Source: Dimorphilus gyrociliatus
Lineage: Eukaryota > Annelida > Polychaeta > Dinophilidae
Reading direction: 5' to 3'
Assembly: GCA_904063045.1 (NCBI GenBank)
Contig: CAJFCJ010000007.1
Span: 86,793 to 150,792, forward strand
Length of the DNA: 64,000 nucleotides
A model generated the notes under the pieces. It was given only the letters and a program-made list of their open reading frames with translations, was not told the origin of the DNA and made no database searches. The translations under genes and the position numbers were made by a program. Shown in pieces: positions 48,954-62,460 of this stretch. How positions within the stretch are numbered: position 1 is the first letter of the stretch; the number at the start of each line of letters is the position of its first letter.

Positions 48954-51900
48954 CAATATCTTTCTCAAAAAGACATCTGTTGGCCGAAAGACATCAACGA
49001 GTTATACTTTTTTCGACGATAAAAATCGCATATTAATAAATTTTCACCGTTGTTAATGTGGGAGAGTATAATAGATTAAGATACATAATAACTCGGTGTG
49101 AGAAGTATGTGGCTTAATATTGATTATTAAGCGATTAGTGAGGGATATAGACATATTAAAGAAAAATAATTTAATTACTGGCAATTTAAATAGAACGAAA
49201 ATTTCTATTATTAATATTATTGAGATTATTATTGAACACAAGTCTAATTATATATTCAAATTTATGCATTTATAACAGTTATACATATATATATTTATAT
49301 TAGTATATATATGACTTGCTTCGTGTACAAACTTTCTGCGAATTTAATGTAACTTGAAAGCAGAAAAAATAACAGTTCCTTATCAAAATACAAGAGAATA
49401 TTACTATTATACATATACGGCATATAGAGCTAATTTTTAGCTTATTTTGACTCTTAAATATAATATTTAAAAGGAATTACAGCATTTTGATATTGGCGAT
49501 TTAATTTAATACAAATTCTGTATCCTAGTTGTTGCGAAGTTAATTCACAGATAGAAAGCTAAAGTCGGGAGCAAATTTTAAACGGATTTTAGGAATATAT
49601 AGTATATGCATATCATAAAATCGATCTTTATTCAATACATTAAAAAAAGAGAAAAGAAAAAAAAACATACGTAAAACGTTGTCGTTCATTGATAAATAAA
49701 AGAATATTCTCTTTTCTATAAAAATCTTTTATTTTGTGTCTTTATAAGGGAAAATATTCCAATTATTTCATTTTTATAGGTTTTTCCTTCTGTGAACACT
49801 CTCTAAGTATATTTAGATATAAAAATCTCTTTCTTTTCTATTTTTAGATATATATATAGTATATATATATATATATATATAATTCCCCTTTTTTTCAAAA
49901 ACAGTATATCATAATATGTCAATAATTATCTTTATTATTTAGACATTTTCACGATATTTTCATAATACAAAGCAAAAAAAATGAAAAGAAAACTAATAAT
50001 TACTACTTTCAATATAGAAATTAATCAATTTATTTCTAAGAAGTCATTTAACAAAGTATCATTTTTTCTCATATTCCTTTTTATTATATATCATTATTTG
50101 TATAAAAAAAAATATTAGCACATATATAAACATATAGATAAAAAGTAAATAAAGGAAAAAAAAAAGGACGAGCTATACACTTTAAGGGATTTTTTTTTTT
50201 TTGCTGTATGTTAAGTAGAAAATATATATATGTGGAATTAGATATGCTTAGACTGTTATTTGTGATATTTCTATACTATTTTTTTTTTGATTTGTATATT
50301 CATTTATAATTTATTAACTTTTAACCTTTTGCCAATTTTATAATCTTTGTTACAGTTTAACTTTTTATCATTTATATATATGTATATATATATATTTATA
50401 TGTACTGTATATAATAAAGCATATATATACTAATACATATTCATATATACACTCACGTACACATACACACACACACATATTCACATCCATTCATATATAC
50501 AATACATATTTTTTGGAAAAATATTAACTGACTAGATTAACAACAGATGGCGTAAAAATATAGATAGCGAAAAATAAAAGAGAATGATAAAATGATAGAT
50601 TGATAGACCGAAAAGCTTTATATATATTTATAAAAAAGTAGATGAATAGGAAACGAAAAAAAAAAGCTATAAAAGTTAGAATAAAGAAAAGAGATATAAA
50701 GAGATGACTTTTCCTTTTTTCTCTCATCTTCTTCCCTGTAAGTTATCCATGAAATTAGTAAAAAAAATTTCCGTTTTTTAATATCGTTAATAAACTTAAT
50801 TATTATTGAAGTGCTTACGTTTTTTTTAGATTCCCAAACTGGATTTTTTAATGAGCGTTATCCTTCTACGCCTAATTGGGATAAAAATATATATCCAATT
50901 GATAATTTATCACAAATATAAATATATAGAAATTAGATTATAAATTAGAAAAATTCCTAGAGAAAAAAAGATAGATAGGGGGAAAATACATTGAAATTAT
51001 TCATTTGGAAGTAAATGTTACTCTTTTCCTTTTATAAGTTCATCTGGCGTGGTAAAGTCAGTATACACACTATATATTACCGTATATAAGCGCATTAACG
51101 GAAGTACCAGCTTTTGCCGAGTGAAATGGAAAAGCCGCGGTTAATTTAACCATTATTTCTCAAATTCTTTCATTGAGTATGAAATGAAAGGGAAAAAAGG
51201 GGAATTTCTCTCTTTTTCTTTTTTTTTTTCAATTTTTCACTCCCTCTTTTTTAGCTGTTGAAAAGGTAAGAATAGAATACTTTTCAATAACAAAAAAATG
51301 CATTTTATGACTATTAAAAGGCTAATTGTTTTTTAAATATCAATATACCTATTTTTATCTAACTTGTTCATAATTAACTACTTTTTAAGTTACTTGAACG
51401 ATAACAAATAGAATGTTATCTATGATATTTAATACAGAACTAATAAAATAGTAAAAAAAAGGTTGAATTTAGTTTGTCTATTTGATTGATTTCTACTTGT
51501 TAAGATTAGTAGAGAAATAAGCGATGATAGGTTTAATTTTAAAATAATAATAGTAATAATAATATAAAAATAAATAAATATGATAAGGAAGAGATAAAAT
51601 AGATAAGGAATTTAAATTCTACTTAAAAAGTTTACTATAAAATAAAGGCAGAAATGTTAAAACAAGCACAAAAATTGAGAGAAAACTTGTAGACATCTAT
51701 CGGTCGTTTCAAACGTGAAAATCGATGATGTTTTGTCGACAAACTCGCATCTACACGCTTATCCCTTAACATATATTGGGCAAGTTTGCAAATTTAATAG
51801 AGCAGATTGAGAATTTCAAAAGTAATTTCCTGAACGTACAAATAAAAAGAAATAAGAAACGCTAATAGAATAAAAAATAAAGTTGCGCAATTAGTAGCTA

Positions 51901-53311
51901 CTTTCAATTCTTGTCGTCTTGACCTCTTTCGTTCTTAAACGCCATACGTAGCGAATAGAAACAAAATGGCTTCCATGATAAGCCTATAAAGTTTGCCATA
52001 GTTCTGGTGCATGTTGACAAAGACTGGCGTACAACTGTAACGATACCACTATTCCATTTTCCTTACTTCCGCTTTCGATCGACCACTAATTTTTAATGGT
52101 GATGTGAGCGTTTAGTGACCGAAACGTATTTAATGCGGATTATTTGGCTCCCTTTCTCATTCTTATTATCTCAATATGATGATTTTTCTAAAATGTATGT
52201 ATGGATTTTTTCAATTCTTTTCCTCAAAATTATTTTCCTTTTCATTTTATTATTAAAGAAAAATGTTCAAAGAGGAAAAAAATTTAGCCGCTAAAAACTT
52301 CATTCGTATTTATCAATATTCAAAAAATTAATTACATAAATATATATAACATAGGGCTTTTTTTCTTACTGAAACTTGTTGGAAAAACATTAATTTCCTT
52401 CTCAATGACCAGTTTTTTTTAATTTACTGGGTAAATAATCTATACAGTTGTTTTGTTTACAAACACTACAAGGTCCTCCAATACTTTGCGAATCAGTATT
52501 GTTTTAAGGATATCATTTAGCTAAAAGAAATATATTTATGTAGGTAAATATACATAGATATGTTATATACTATACAATATACTGTGCATAGTATACTGAG
52601 TATACTTGTATTTACGCCTATTCGCTTATATATAAAATTCTTTTTTTTACAGAATATACTTATATATATATTTATATACTGTATATTGAATAATTTGTAT
52701 TTATATATTCTCTATACTGCATCAAAACCTGTATCAGATCAAGCGTAACTAAAAACTCGATTTCTGCCCCAACAAATTTCTGATAGCGTCGAAAATTGCA
52801 GTTGCTTACTGCTTCTACAAGCTTTATCCGTTTAAATCTAACGGAGACAAGGTTATTTCTCTAGTAAGGCCAAAAAGGAGAGTAGGGAATTTTTGTCTTA
52901 CCGCTATAATTCCGTTATCTGAAATGAATTAACAAATTTAATTGCTTTTAAGATGATTTACTTGTTTAATTATTTCATTCTATGGTTCGTAAATATTTAT
53001 ACTATTATGTCTACTTCGCTTCTCCTTTATCTATATCCTCTGTCTATTGAAACAATCGCTCGCTTTCCCTTCCTTTTTTACTCTTTTTCTCTTCCTATTC
53101 TATTTTCATCTTTTTCTTCCTTTTTATACGAATTCTCTTCGATAAAGTGTTGCATTCAGGGCTTACCAAGGCAATATATAATTAAGTGCTTCAACATAGT
53201 GCATTACCTTACCTTTCAAAAATTATTGGTATTTGATGGGAAATCCTTAGGTAGAGGTCTCCCCTTGATTTATAATCGAGGTTACGATCTGTAATTAACA
53301 AATATTTATCA

Positions 53312-53343
53312 TATATACAGTATATACTACTATACTGTATATA
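53312..53343. repeat. TATACTGTATA palindrome
   Basis: Arms TATATACAGTATA and TATACTGTATATA (13 nt, perfect) flank a 6-nt loop; the clearest example of a motif found many times in the window. Confidence 0.7.
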
Positions 53344-54572
53344 AATATATAGTAGTATGTATATGAATATATATTCATTTTCTTTGTATCACTTAAAAAG
53401 CATTATGTAGGATAAATGATAAAGAAGAATAAGTATTGCTAGGATAAAAAAGAAGCTACATTGACTTCAGGTATTCATTTTTTGTCTGTATGAAAGATTC
53501 TTCTGATTGATTTTTTAGACAAAAAACCTTCTACTGTTCTTGTTATTCTTCACCAAACTTTTGATCCTTGAGCTCTTATGACTTATCAAAGATTCTATTT
53601 CATAGTGGTGAATGCCTTTGCACGTCGTGCTCTTTATAGTGTAAAAAATAGAGGAAATATTTATGATTATCTTTTTCTTTTTATCTATTTTTTATTTCAA
53701 TTTTATTTAAAGAGGGAAAGAAAAGAGAGAGAAAAGAAGGAATTAAACAAGTCAATAGATGCTTATACAACCCTTCAATATGTCTAAGCTGGTTGTATTA
53801 TATCAAACGGAATTGTATACATATGTATTCCATCTATACATAGTTATTAGTTTGTATGAATACGTATATATACATATATATACTCGTAACTATAAATATT
53901 AAAATAAATGTAAAAGCCTATATATGTATTTACGCCTATATTCCATTTAGATGACCAACGACTTTGTGCATTTTCTAATGCAATATTTAAATTAAATAGG
54001 TCATAATATAATATATTTTCCCCTTTACCTTCTACTATTTATTTTTATCTTGTTAAGCTATCCACTTTCGGTCAACCTAGTGTTAGGGTTGTGCTAAGGG
54101 ACTAGTTCGTTTTGCCTCGATGAAAAGAGCGTCTTTTGAAGGGCTATAAATATCTGAAAGTGATATAACGAAACGGATAGGCGTTATTCAAATAGTATCT
54201 TTGGTGCTACTTAAAAATTAGACCTATTTATTTCCTCTTTATAGTAGCATATGTGATAAAAGTACTTTGAGTCTATCGTCAATCTTTCATCATTTTACCT
54301 AATCACTTAAAAATGATTCTTATCGTAATAAAAGAGTATAGATTGAAAAATATGTTATTAGAAATACGAAGCTTTTAGTATTAAAGATAATTAAGGAGGT
54401 CTCTCGATTGTCGCAGAACCTACAAAAGAACTCAATTATCCTTGAAAAGTAATTAATAAAAACAGCTATTATTATCTCAATAATTATTTCATGAAAATTA
54501 ATTTTGTAAAAACATTCATTGGATTAAGAAGGCTATTTTTATATTATTTATGATGAATACTAAATATATATG

Positions 54573-54607
54573 TACTGTAGAACTGTAATCATCACAGTTC
54601 TACAGTA
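54573..54607. repeat. perfect 14-bp hairpin
   Basis: TACTGTAGAACTGT, a 7-nt loop AATCATC, then ACAGTTCTACAGTA: a perfect inverted repeat that is not simple TA sequence. Confidence 0.75.
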
Positions 54608-56065
54608 TTTAGCAAGTCAAATACAAATGCGTTGTAATATCTTCAACAGTCAGAATACAGTCAAGCAAAACCATTTTCCGCCTTATTCGTTATTTTCTTC
54701 ACAGGTTTCCAGTTAATCATCAAAGCCGTTTCTAGGTAAATAAAGCTTCAATCCTGAAAATTATAGTCAAACTGAAAATTGATTAGTTTATACCAAAAAT
54801 AACTATTAAGCGTTTGGTATTTTAGAATATACTTTACTATTTATTTGTTTCTTTTTTCAGTGTCTATTAATAGTTTATTGTGTTTGTTCCCTTCGAAAAA
54901 AATAAAACAGAAAAATACCAGAAAAAATGCTTATACTGTATGTACTTGGTTATCTCCTCACATCCTAGGAAATATGATTTTGGTTCCTTTAGGTTCTGTA
55001 AAGCCTTTGGTAATTGGAAGAAAATTACCGCCAATAAAGTCTTTTCTATACATGCAAAATGTCTTGAAAACTTATTGATTAATCTCTGATAAATCAGGTC
55101 ATTTAATTGAAAATATATAAAATAGCCGTGGGTTCAACTGGAGAGAGTAGTGAAAAAATTGTTAAACTCCTATTGTTAATTATTCTTCAAAAGATTTTTT
55201 TTTTTTAAAATCAATTGAGAATAAATGAATTAGAGTATAATTAATATCGAGTTTTTCGTTTCTTCCATTTATCTTCATTAATGTATGCACAAACTATCTG
55301 TTTACAGTGTATCTATTTAGAATGTAGTTGTATCTAATGTATACACTATATATTGTATATATTTAATATACTATTATATAGTGTATCTAGGTTACTATAA
55401 CTCTTTGTATCTTTAAATTATAGTATATATGTTATTGTTATAAATTACGTTTTGCATTATCTACGTGTAGACTAGCATGTATAGTTATATAGGTACAGTA
55501 TATGGATATGCTTTATATTTATTTATCTATTTTATTTACTCGTTTATTCATTTGTTACATAACTTTTTCGCAATTTTTAAGTAGAATGTGATTTATTCTC
55601 ATAAGGTGAAAATTTTTCCTACTTCATCGATTAGATCTTTAGTAATGAGCGTATTTAATTAAAAGAGAATTTTGTCGAGTACTTCTCTTTTTCCCTTAAA
55701 ATCGATAATCGACAATTCGCCAACTCGAATGCCGGAATGTCTAGACTTATCTAATTCCCAGCAGACCTACGTATGTTGACAGTAATGGTCTTTGAAGGAT
55801 TGATAATGTGATTTTTTCCGCGCTATATCTTCGCCTTTCGCAGAAAAAGTAAGAAGTTGAATAAAGGAACAAAAAGGCCTATGCGTATGCCCTTTTTTAC
55901 GCCTTAACGTTTTCTGACGATTATTCTTTGATTTCTCTCAAAGGAACCTTACAAAGTTTCTTTTCTTTTCTTATCTTATTGAAAATCGCGTGAGAAACGG
56001 TCGCTCTACTAATCAACTATGCAAGACGAGTAGCACTGAATAAAGCACTTAACAAGGCGTCAACC

Positions 56066-56476
56066 ATGCTAGGTTAATTGTAGTTGAGATGGTTGCTGTT
56101 TGTTCTGCATGATTTACAACTGACATAAGCTAATGGCTCTAAAAATTTTCAGCTTCGATTCTTCTTCTCTCCCTTGCCACCACGACACTCTCCGTTGCTT
56201 TAACTGGTAAGTAAGACAATTCATTTTGCCTATGAAGCTATTAACTATATTAGTACAAGTATGGAAAGTCTTTTTTTTTTTTACAAATATCTCAGTATTA
56301 TGGTCGGCTGGGTTTTGTACAAAGTGACATCTATTAGGAAAGATGAAAAAGTATCTTATGCTTCCATCTAGTGAATGTTTTCTTCATAATAATAAATATT
56401 GCAACATTATTTTAAAAACATGCACGAGTACTTTATATTAGTATGTTATATTCTACTATAACGTAGATTGTACACA

Positions 56477-56520
<44 letters not shown>

Positions 56521-59500
56521 CAAACAAATATACAGACATCCTTTTGGTGTTTTCCAAATATTAAAATCTTCTTCTCTTCTCTTTTGTATATAAATTTTTT
56601 ATTTAAATATAGCTACCTTAGGGCTTTTGTAGTCGCCTTAATGAGACACTAATCAGTAAGGGATAAATGAAATATTCATGAAATTTAACTAACCAGGTCC
56701 CGAAATTTGTCAATATTAAGCATTCACTTAATGTGTTACTGCTAGGAGTTAGAAACTTTAATTCCAATGAGATTTCCTTTTTTCCTTTTGACTATATTTA
56801 AAAATAGAAAACAAAGGAAAATAAGAAAAATAGACAGAAAACTTTTTATAGAAACACGACAACGTAAATATTTTTTATATAAATAAAAGAAGGGAAAAAT
56901 ATTTACAAAGTTGTTACATTAAATATATAAAACTAGCAACAAAATGAAAAAGTCTTGGAGAATCTCTCCTTTTCTTCTTTTTTTTTTAAGGTTTTAAACC
57001 TTAGGTAAATCCATTAAAATACTTTTATTTCACACGTAAATATCAAAACTACCAATATTAGTAATAAATTTCTTTTAGTTATTTGAGATTATGATTATAT
57101 TGTGTAGAATGTCCGAAGGAAATATTAGTATTTCTGTCATATTCATCAAAATCTCTTTCTTTTTTTGTTTTATCACTTTTATCACCTTCTTATTGCTATC
57201 ACCATGTTTTCTTTTTTCTTGTTTTCATTTACTCAGTCAATGCATCTTTTCTCCTTTTATTCCATTTTTTCTTTCGAAATGTACGTAGATGTGAGGAATA
57301 GATAGACTAATCAATTCTGTACGAAGAAAGAGGGAAATATCATATTTAGTTATTTGTTCATAGATAGAAAGAAAAATATAAAAGAGAGTATTTCCTTTCA
57401 CTAAGTTGAAAAATTACTAAAGTTAAAAGATTTTATTTTATAATTAAAAAAAAAAACAATAAATTGAATGAAGTAAAAATAAGTTGAAGAATAGATAAAA
57501 AATATACAGAAGAAAAGCTTAAAAGACAGTTTATCTTCATGATTTAAACGTAATAAAAGACTTGGTTGTAAATCATCTTCGTCATACCTGAAACTAATTT
57601 TTTTTATTATTAATAAAACTATTTTTTCCGTCAGTTTCTTTCTTCTTTTGTTATCTTTAGCAGCTAAAGACAAAAATGCGTGTATGCAGTAAATATTTGC
57701 ATTTGACGCATATGCTATATATAGCCTTAGTTTAAAATTAGTAGAAATGTATATAGTACACTATTTACTTGAATGGAAATAAATATATAAACTATATTGT
57801 TCAAATAGTATATTTAACGCTTTTGTATAAATAAATACATAAAATTCTATACATATGTACTTGTATATGGAGTATTTATAGATATTTAGCTAAAGTTTCT
57901 TTTCTTTCTATCCCATTAATGATAGTTTCATTAATTAATAATAGACAAACTCCTTGATAAATTTGAAAGAAATCTGTTTTCTTTCCCCTTGAAAAATGGA
58001 TGTAAAGTGTAAAACATACAAAAGAATATGTGCAGGTAAAAAAAGGAGGCAGGGATGGATGGGGGGGATAGAGGTTAATTGACTTTAGAAATATCTTCTT
58101 TTAAGAAAATGTCTCTATCCCAGATTTTTTATAATAAAGCCGATTATATTATTTAATATATATATCAGCCTTTATTTTCCTTTTAGACCGACCACACGTC
58201 CGAAGACATTCGAATAAGCACCAAAACAGGATCCGCTCCGTTCAAACACAGGTTAGTTCGAGTAGGTCAAAGAACGGAACCGGAGATATGCCGTGTACAG
58301 CAGCAATTGGTCGAAAAAAATGTCCGGATGGTCGGTGTATATTGTTAAAGGCCTCATGTAGTAAGTTATTTAATATTTTAAGAACATGAATTGCTTGTTT
58401 ATTAGCCATAGTAAGAGAAATACTGTGGGATGACACAGCATCAATTGTTACTTAGATTAGTTTATTGTCGTAGCGCCAGCTTATCAATTTCAGAACCTTT
58501 TAGTTGTAATGATTTACGACCATTTTACCCCCTGCCGTCTTTCTGCTTTCCAGGATGCAAAGTTGGAGATTACATGCAGTATTGCGAGAACTTGGATAAA
58601 TGTAAACTGTATCATGAAAGCTGTAATGAACCCTGTCAATTGGAGACCGATGTCCCATGTCCAGGACATAAAAACCTATGCTCTAAGACTTTAGAAGAAT
58701 GTCGTAAGTGTTGAAAATTTTCATTTCTCTTTCCAAAGTTTACACCATGTGGCGCTGTCTGTTGCTCCACAAATTATCCATTCAGGGGATGGGAGCCATT
58801 CGTCAATCGTTCCTTACATTGGGCGATTAAATAGAGGAAGGGTTAGCTTAAGGACCATATAAAAGTTTAAAGGTTTTAGGTTTGAAATTCATTCAATTAT
58901 GGTTTCTTCTCTATTCTTAAGTAAACTCTAGATGAATAATCTAGATATAAATAAATAAGTGTGTGCATAAAAATTTATGTATAACTTATTCAAAGAAGAT
59001 AAAAACGTATTAAATAGAAAAATACCGGGATTTTACTCCAAGAGTATCGTAATTTATTCATGAAAGTGGGTGTTCTATAACTTCTTTAGCTAATTCAGTT
59101 GTTCAGAGTAGATCGATAATGCTTTTAAGAATTACTCACTCCCTGATTTGAAACATACCCTATAAATATTTTAAACTAATTAATAATCAAAGTATTGAAT
59201 GTTTAATGACTTTAAAGCTTTCTAACACTAAACTGTATTATTTTTTACACGAAAATAGCTATAGAGTTTAGATTTTCGCTCTGTATGAAGGTTCGTCTTG
59301 TATATTTGGCAGTTAAAATATTACAAATTGTAAACGCTAATTACCATAAAGGAGCATCTCTAATCAGATTTATATAAGCAGGCGTCTGCCAGTCCTTATT
59401 TGTCAACAGTATAGTCCTGAAGGCATTGTGTTTATTTTATGATCCGGTTACTCCTTGTTAACTTCATTTAGCTAAAGTTTATTTATAACGCGTCAACAAT

Positions 59501-60686
59501 CGAAAGGAATCGAAAGTTTTTCTTTCTTTCCTCTTTTACTTTTTAAGAGAATAAACGATGTCTCCGTAAGTCGTCAAGGGAAAAAGAATAAAAATTAAGT
59601 TATATTTCATTTTTTTATCTTATAATTTAAACGCAATTTTTGGAACTATCTGGGGTTTCACTTTTTATTATATTCAAAAACAAGGAATTGATATGAATAG
59701 GAGAGAGGAAGAGAAGGGAAAAAAATATGAAAAAAAAGAAAAGGAACCGGTAATCAATCTTGGCATCAGGACGGTAGTGGAACGAGGGAAAAATTGATCT
59801 GGATAAAAATTCCCCATCTTCTGCCTGTCAATTTTTCCAATTCTCTCCACGAATTCCGGCGGTTTTTCCCTCATTTTTTACGGTAGCTCGAGAGGATTTG
59901 AAGATGTGAATACGATTTAGGAGCGGTGCGCTTGACTGATAGTCTCCTGCGAATGTCGGCTTTGTCAATTTTTGGACCAATTCTCCAGTTTGCATATTTT
60001 AGAAAGGAAATTTAAAATTCTGTATAGATTGTTGAGGCGATATTTTATGCTAATTCGTATCCATACTAACCGTTCCAGTCAATTTACAAGCTTCTGATTA
60101 TTTGTCCACTTGACTGATCAACAACTTGTCGTTGTAGAGATTTCTCTAAGAACTTACCAAACGTGCCCAAATACATAGTGTTGACATAGTATCCAATTGC
60201 CTGAATTTACACTTGCCATTGGAAGTCTCTTTTTCAATTTAAGATATCAATGCTGAAGTAGGAAAGTTTCTCATACTTTTTCTCTCATTCTTTTCTAACT
60301 TGATTTCAGTAGGACTTTTTTTATGCCTAATTTTATTCACAATCATTACTCCTTTTGATGATTATGCTTGGTAATTTTGTCTTAGATCTTCCAATTTCTA
60401 AAAAGGAAGCATCTTTAGCAAGTTGAGAGGAATTCTGTCAAGTAAACGAAAACTAATAATATAAAGATTCGTTATCACAACAGTCTGATCAAGTATATTT
60501 CCACTCGAAAATACTTGTAAACTTTCAGTCGTATTCTACTTTTTTTAAGAGCAGAAATTCGTACTACAAACACCAATTAATATACTGAAACTAGCAATAA
60601 TGTATAGACCAAATATTGCCAACTGGCTAAAGAATGTTTCTCCAATTCCACCTATACACTATCCAACATAAAACGCCTGAAAAAGA

Positions 60687-60720
<34 letters not shown>

Positions 60721-60780
60721 TATAATGCTCATTCATTTTAAATGTTTTCAGTACCTTGTGACAGCACAAACGGAAATTAA
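56066..60780 (+). CDS. small secreted cysteine-rich protein, 5 exons, 137 aa
   Basis: Exons 56066-56072, 56153-56206, 58187-58360, 58554-58703, 60752-60780 (414 nt, all junctions phase 1). Donors are GTTAAT, GTAAGT, GTAAGT, GTAAGT. The acceptors of exons 2, 3 and 5 follow pyrimidine-rich tracts. The ATG has a strong context (CAACCATGC). Residues 1-20 form a signal peptide (MLASILLLSLATTTLSVALT). A basic stretch with dibasic RR at 26-27 follows. Then 13 cysteines (57, 66, 71, 78, 80, 89, 95, 102, 106, 114, 121, 128, 131) fall into three similar C-x6/8-C-x4/6-C-x6-C blocks. The first contains CPDGRC, as in the first half of an LDL-receptor class A repeat. The acidic calcium-binding half of LDLa is absent. 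AATAAA at 60797-60802 lies only 17 nt past the stop. The tiny first and last exons are the weakest parts; exons 2-4 are solid. Function unknown; the odd cysteine number would allow dimer formation. Confidence 0.62.
56207..58186 (+). other. intron 2 of the cysteine-rich protein gene
   Basis: About 2 kb, AT-rich, containing a (TA)n tract at 56480-56512 and no ORF of coding character. Confidence 0.5.
56480..56512. repeat. (TA)n microsatellite
   Basis: Perfect TA run. Confidence 0.9.
58746..58761 (+). promoter_or_regulatory. CTCF-like motif
   Basis: CATGTGGCGCTGTCTG, in the intron just after exon 4 of the cysteine-rich protein gene; a looser match (GTGGCGCTGT). Confidence 0.25.
60689..60718. 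repeat. (TA)n microsatellite
   Basis: Perfect AT run, 33 nt before the last exon of the cysteine-rich protein gene. Confidence 0.9.
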
Positions 60781-60796
60781 AAAATCGAAGACGGGC

Positions 60797-60802
60797 AATA
60801 AA
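60797..60802 (+). terminator. polyadenylation signal of the cysteine-rich protein gene
   Basis: AATAAA 17 nt after the proposed stop; its position supports the proposed last exon. Confidence 0.45.
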
Positions 60803-61025
60803 AACTAATTACTTGATAATTCCTAAAAGAGCGTCTATTTAAGTAATCTTATTCTAACTTTAATGCTATGGATAAATTCGTAAAAGTTTTAATGAAAGCA
60901 TCCTAATTGGCTATTAGAATCGATTCTGTTCATTCATTAAGTGGCTTTTTTCTCCCTTTTTTTCTGTAAAATTAATGCTTTTTTTTTGATAAAAAAAGTT
61001 TTAAACTTGTATAAAAGATATAAAT

Positions 61026-61055
61026 TTATATATATATATATATGAGTAACACATG

Positions 61056-61086
<31 letters not shown>

Positions 61087-61111
61087 TAACTATATATATA
61101 TATATATATAT
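61026..61111. repeat. compound (TA)n-(GA)n-(TA)n microsatellite
   Basis: TA run at 61026-61042, GA run at 61056-61087 and TA run at 61091-61111. Confidence 0.9.
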
Positions 61112-62099
61112 CTTTTCTATAGTTATTTTTAACTATAGATTTAGAAAGTGTACAAAAACGTCAATATATTGTCGCCAACCGCCTTAAAAAACAATTATTG
61201 TTAAAAATTTAAAAATTTTACCATTAAATCTTAATTGTTTAATTATTTATGTCTTGTAAAAAAATGTCAATAGTATATAATATTGTCTCTTATTCTCTTT
61301 AATATCTTTATTTCATATTATAAATCAAGTAATATATCCAGTATAAATACATATAACTGTATATACAGTACATACTGTATATATTAGTATAAATGTATAA
61401 ATAGACGTCCTTTTTGTATATTTAAAATATGTACTTATATAGATACATTTATTATGAATATGAAAAAATAATAAAAATGAATGAAGGGAACAAGAAATAA
61501 AAAACAAATTTAATATAAAAAGGTGGATACCAAAGAAACATAGTGTATAATTGTTTTATATAAAAATTGAATATTTCAAAGAATAAGGAAACAATAATAA
61601 CAATAATTATTTATAAGCCTATATTAACCCTTTATATTTAAAATACAACGGAAAGGAAGGAAGATTATTATGTAATGGTATAAATATTTAAAAGTAATTA
61701 TAAAAAGTGTTATATAATAAACATAAAATATGCTTTTCATTTTATATATAAAAAATCGTTAAACCTCTCCCCCCATTACACTCCTATCCAAACTCCCTCT
61801 CTCCCTTTGACCGATAGAAATTGTAAATCCTTCGGAAAGGAAGCCAATAATTACTATAAAAAGAAATTAAAATAGATAAGCGGAAACTCTAAGTGCCTGT
61901 AGTCATAATCGAAACTATCAATGAAAGGTTCGCCTTTAAAGATAACTGAATCTTTTTCCCATTAAGAAATCAAAATAAGACCAAAAGTGGGAAGGTGAGA
62001 TAGCATTGCAAGTTAGTGTAAGGTAAACTTTGTCGTCTTTTTTCCTTTTTTCTTTTGTTAAATAGGAAGAAGAAGAAAATTGAAAGAGAGATGGAAAAA

Positions 62100-62460
62100 T
62101 CGAATGACGTCAAAGGAAAGAGAGGGAATCTCACGCGAGCGAACGTTTTATTAGGTCCTAATTACAGCTTCGGTTTTTACTCGGAATTGTTTAAGAGCCC
62201 ACTAACATGCTACTTTTTTGTTTGTCCAAATTTCTTTTTGCGCCACCTAAAAGAAAATACTTAAGTAGCATTTGGACAAATGGAAGGCGACGTTGCGCGC
62301 TTAAAACCGTCGGAAACGGGTAAAGTTAGTTTACCTTCCGCTCGCCTTCCGACCGCCTTTCGATTTTTTTCCCAGCTGATCACGTGATAGGGCCCGAGAA
62401 ATTTTTCTCTCCGCAACCGGTTAACCTTTAGACCAATCGATATAGTGAGACTTTTTTCGA
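62100..62460. promoter_or_regulatory. putative promoter or CpG-rich regulatory segment
   Basis: Clearly richer in G+C and CpG than the rest of the window (GGCGACGTTGCGCGC near 62285). It contains a palindromic CRE TGACGTCA at 62105-62112, TCACGTGA at 62380-62387 (MiT/USF E-box) and CCAAT at 62433-62437. It probably belongs to a gene starting at or beyond the right side of the window; direction is uncertain. Confidence 0.4.

Larger units (their letters stand above)
45969..56065. other. 10-kb interval without a recognised gene
   Basis: AT-rich intergenic DNA. (TA)n tracts lie at 46898-46932 and 47823-47852. A patch at 47640-47770 has several AGCGC motifs. CTCF-like sites are at 48938 and 50543. 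A less AT-rich patch at about 51880-52140 and a perfect hairpin at 54573-54607 are also present. Short ORFs here are low-complexity or pyrimidine-driven. Confidence 0.5.

Noticed and set aside
62055-62264. 69-aa plus-strand ORF in the CpG-rich segment
   Set aside because: Lies across promoter-like elements including the CRE; composition not protein-like and no splice support.
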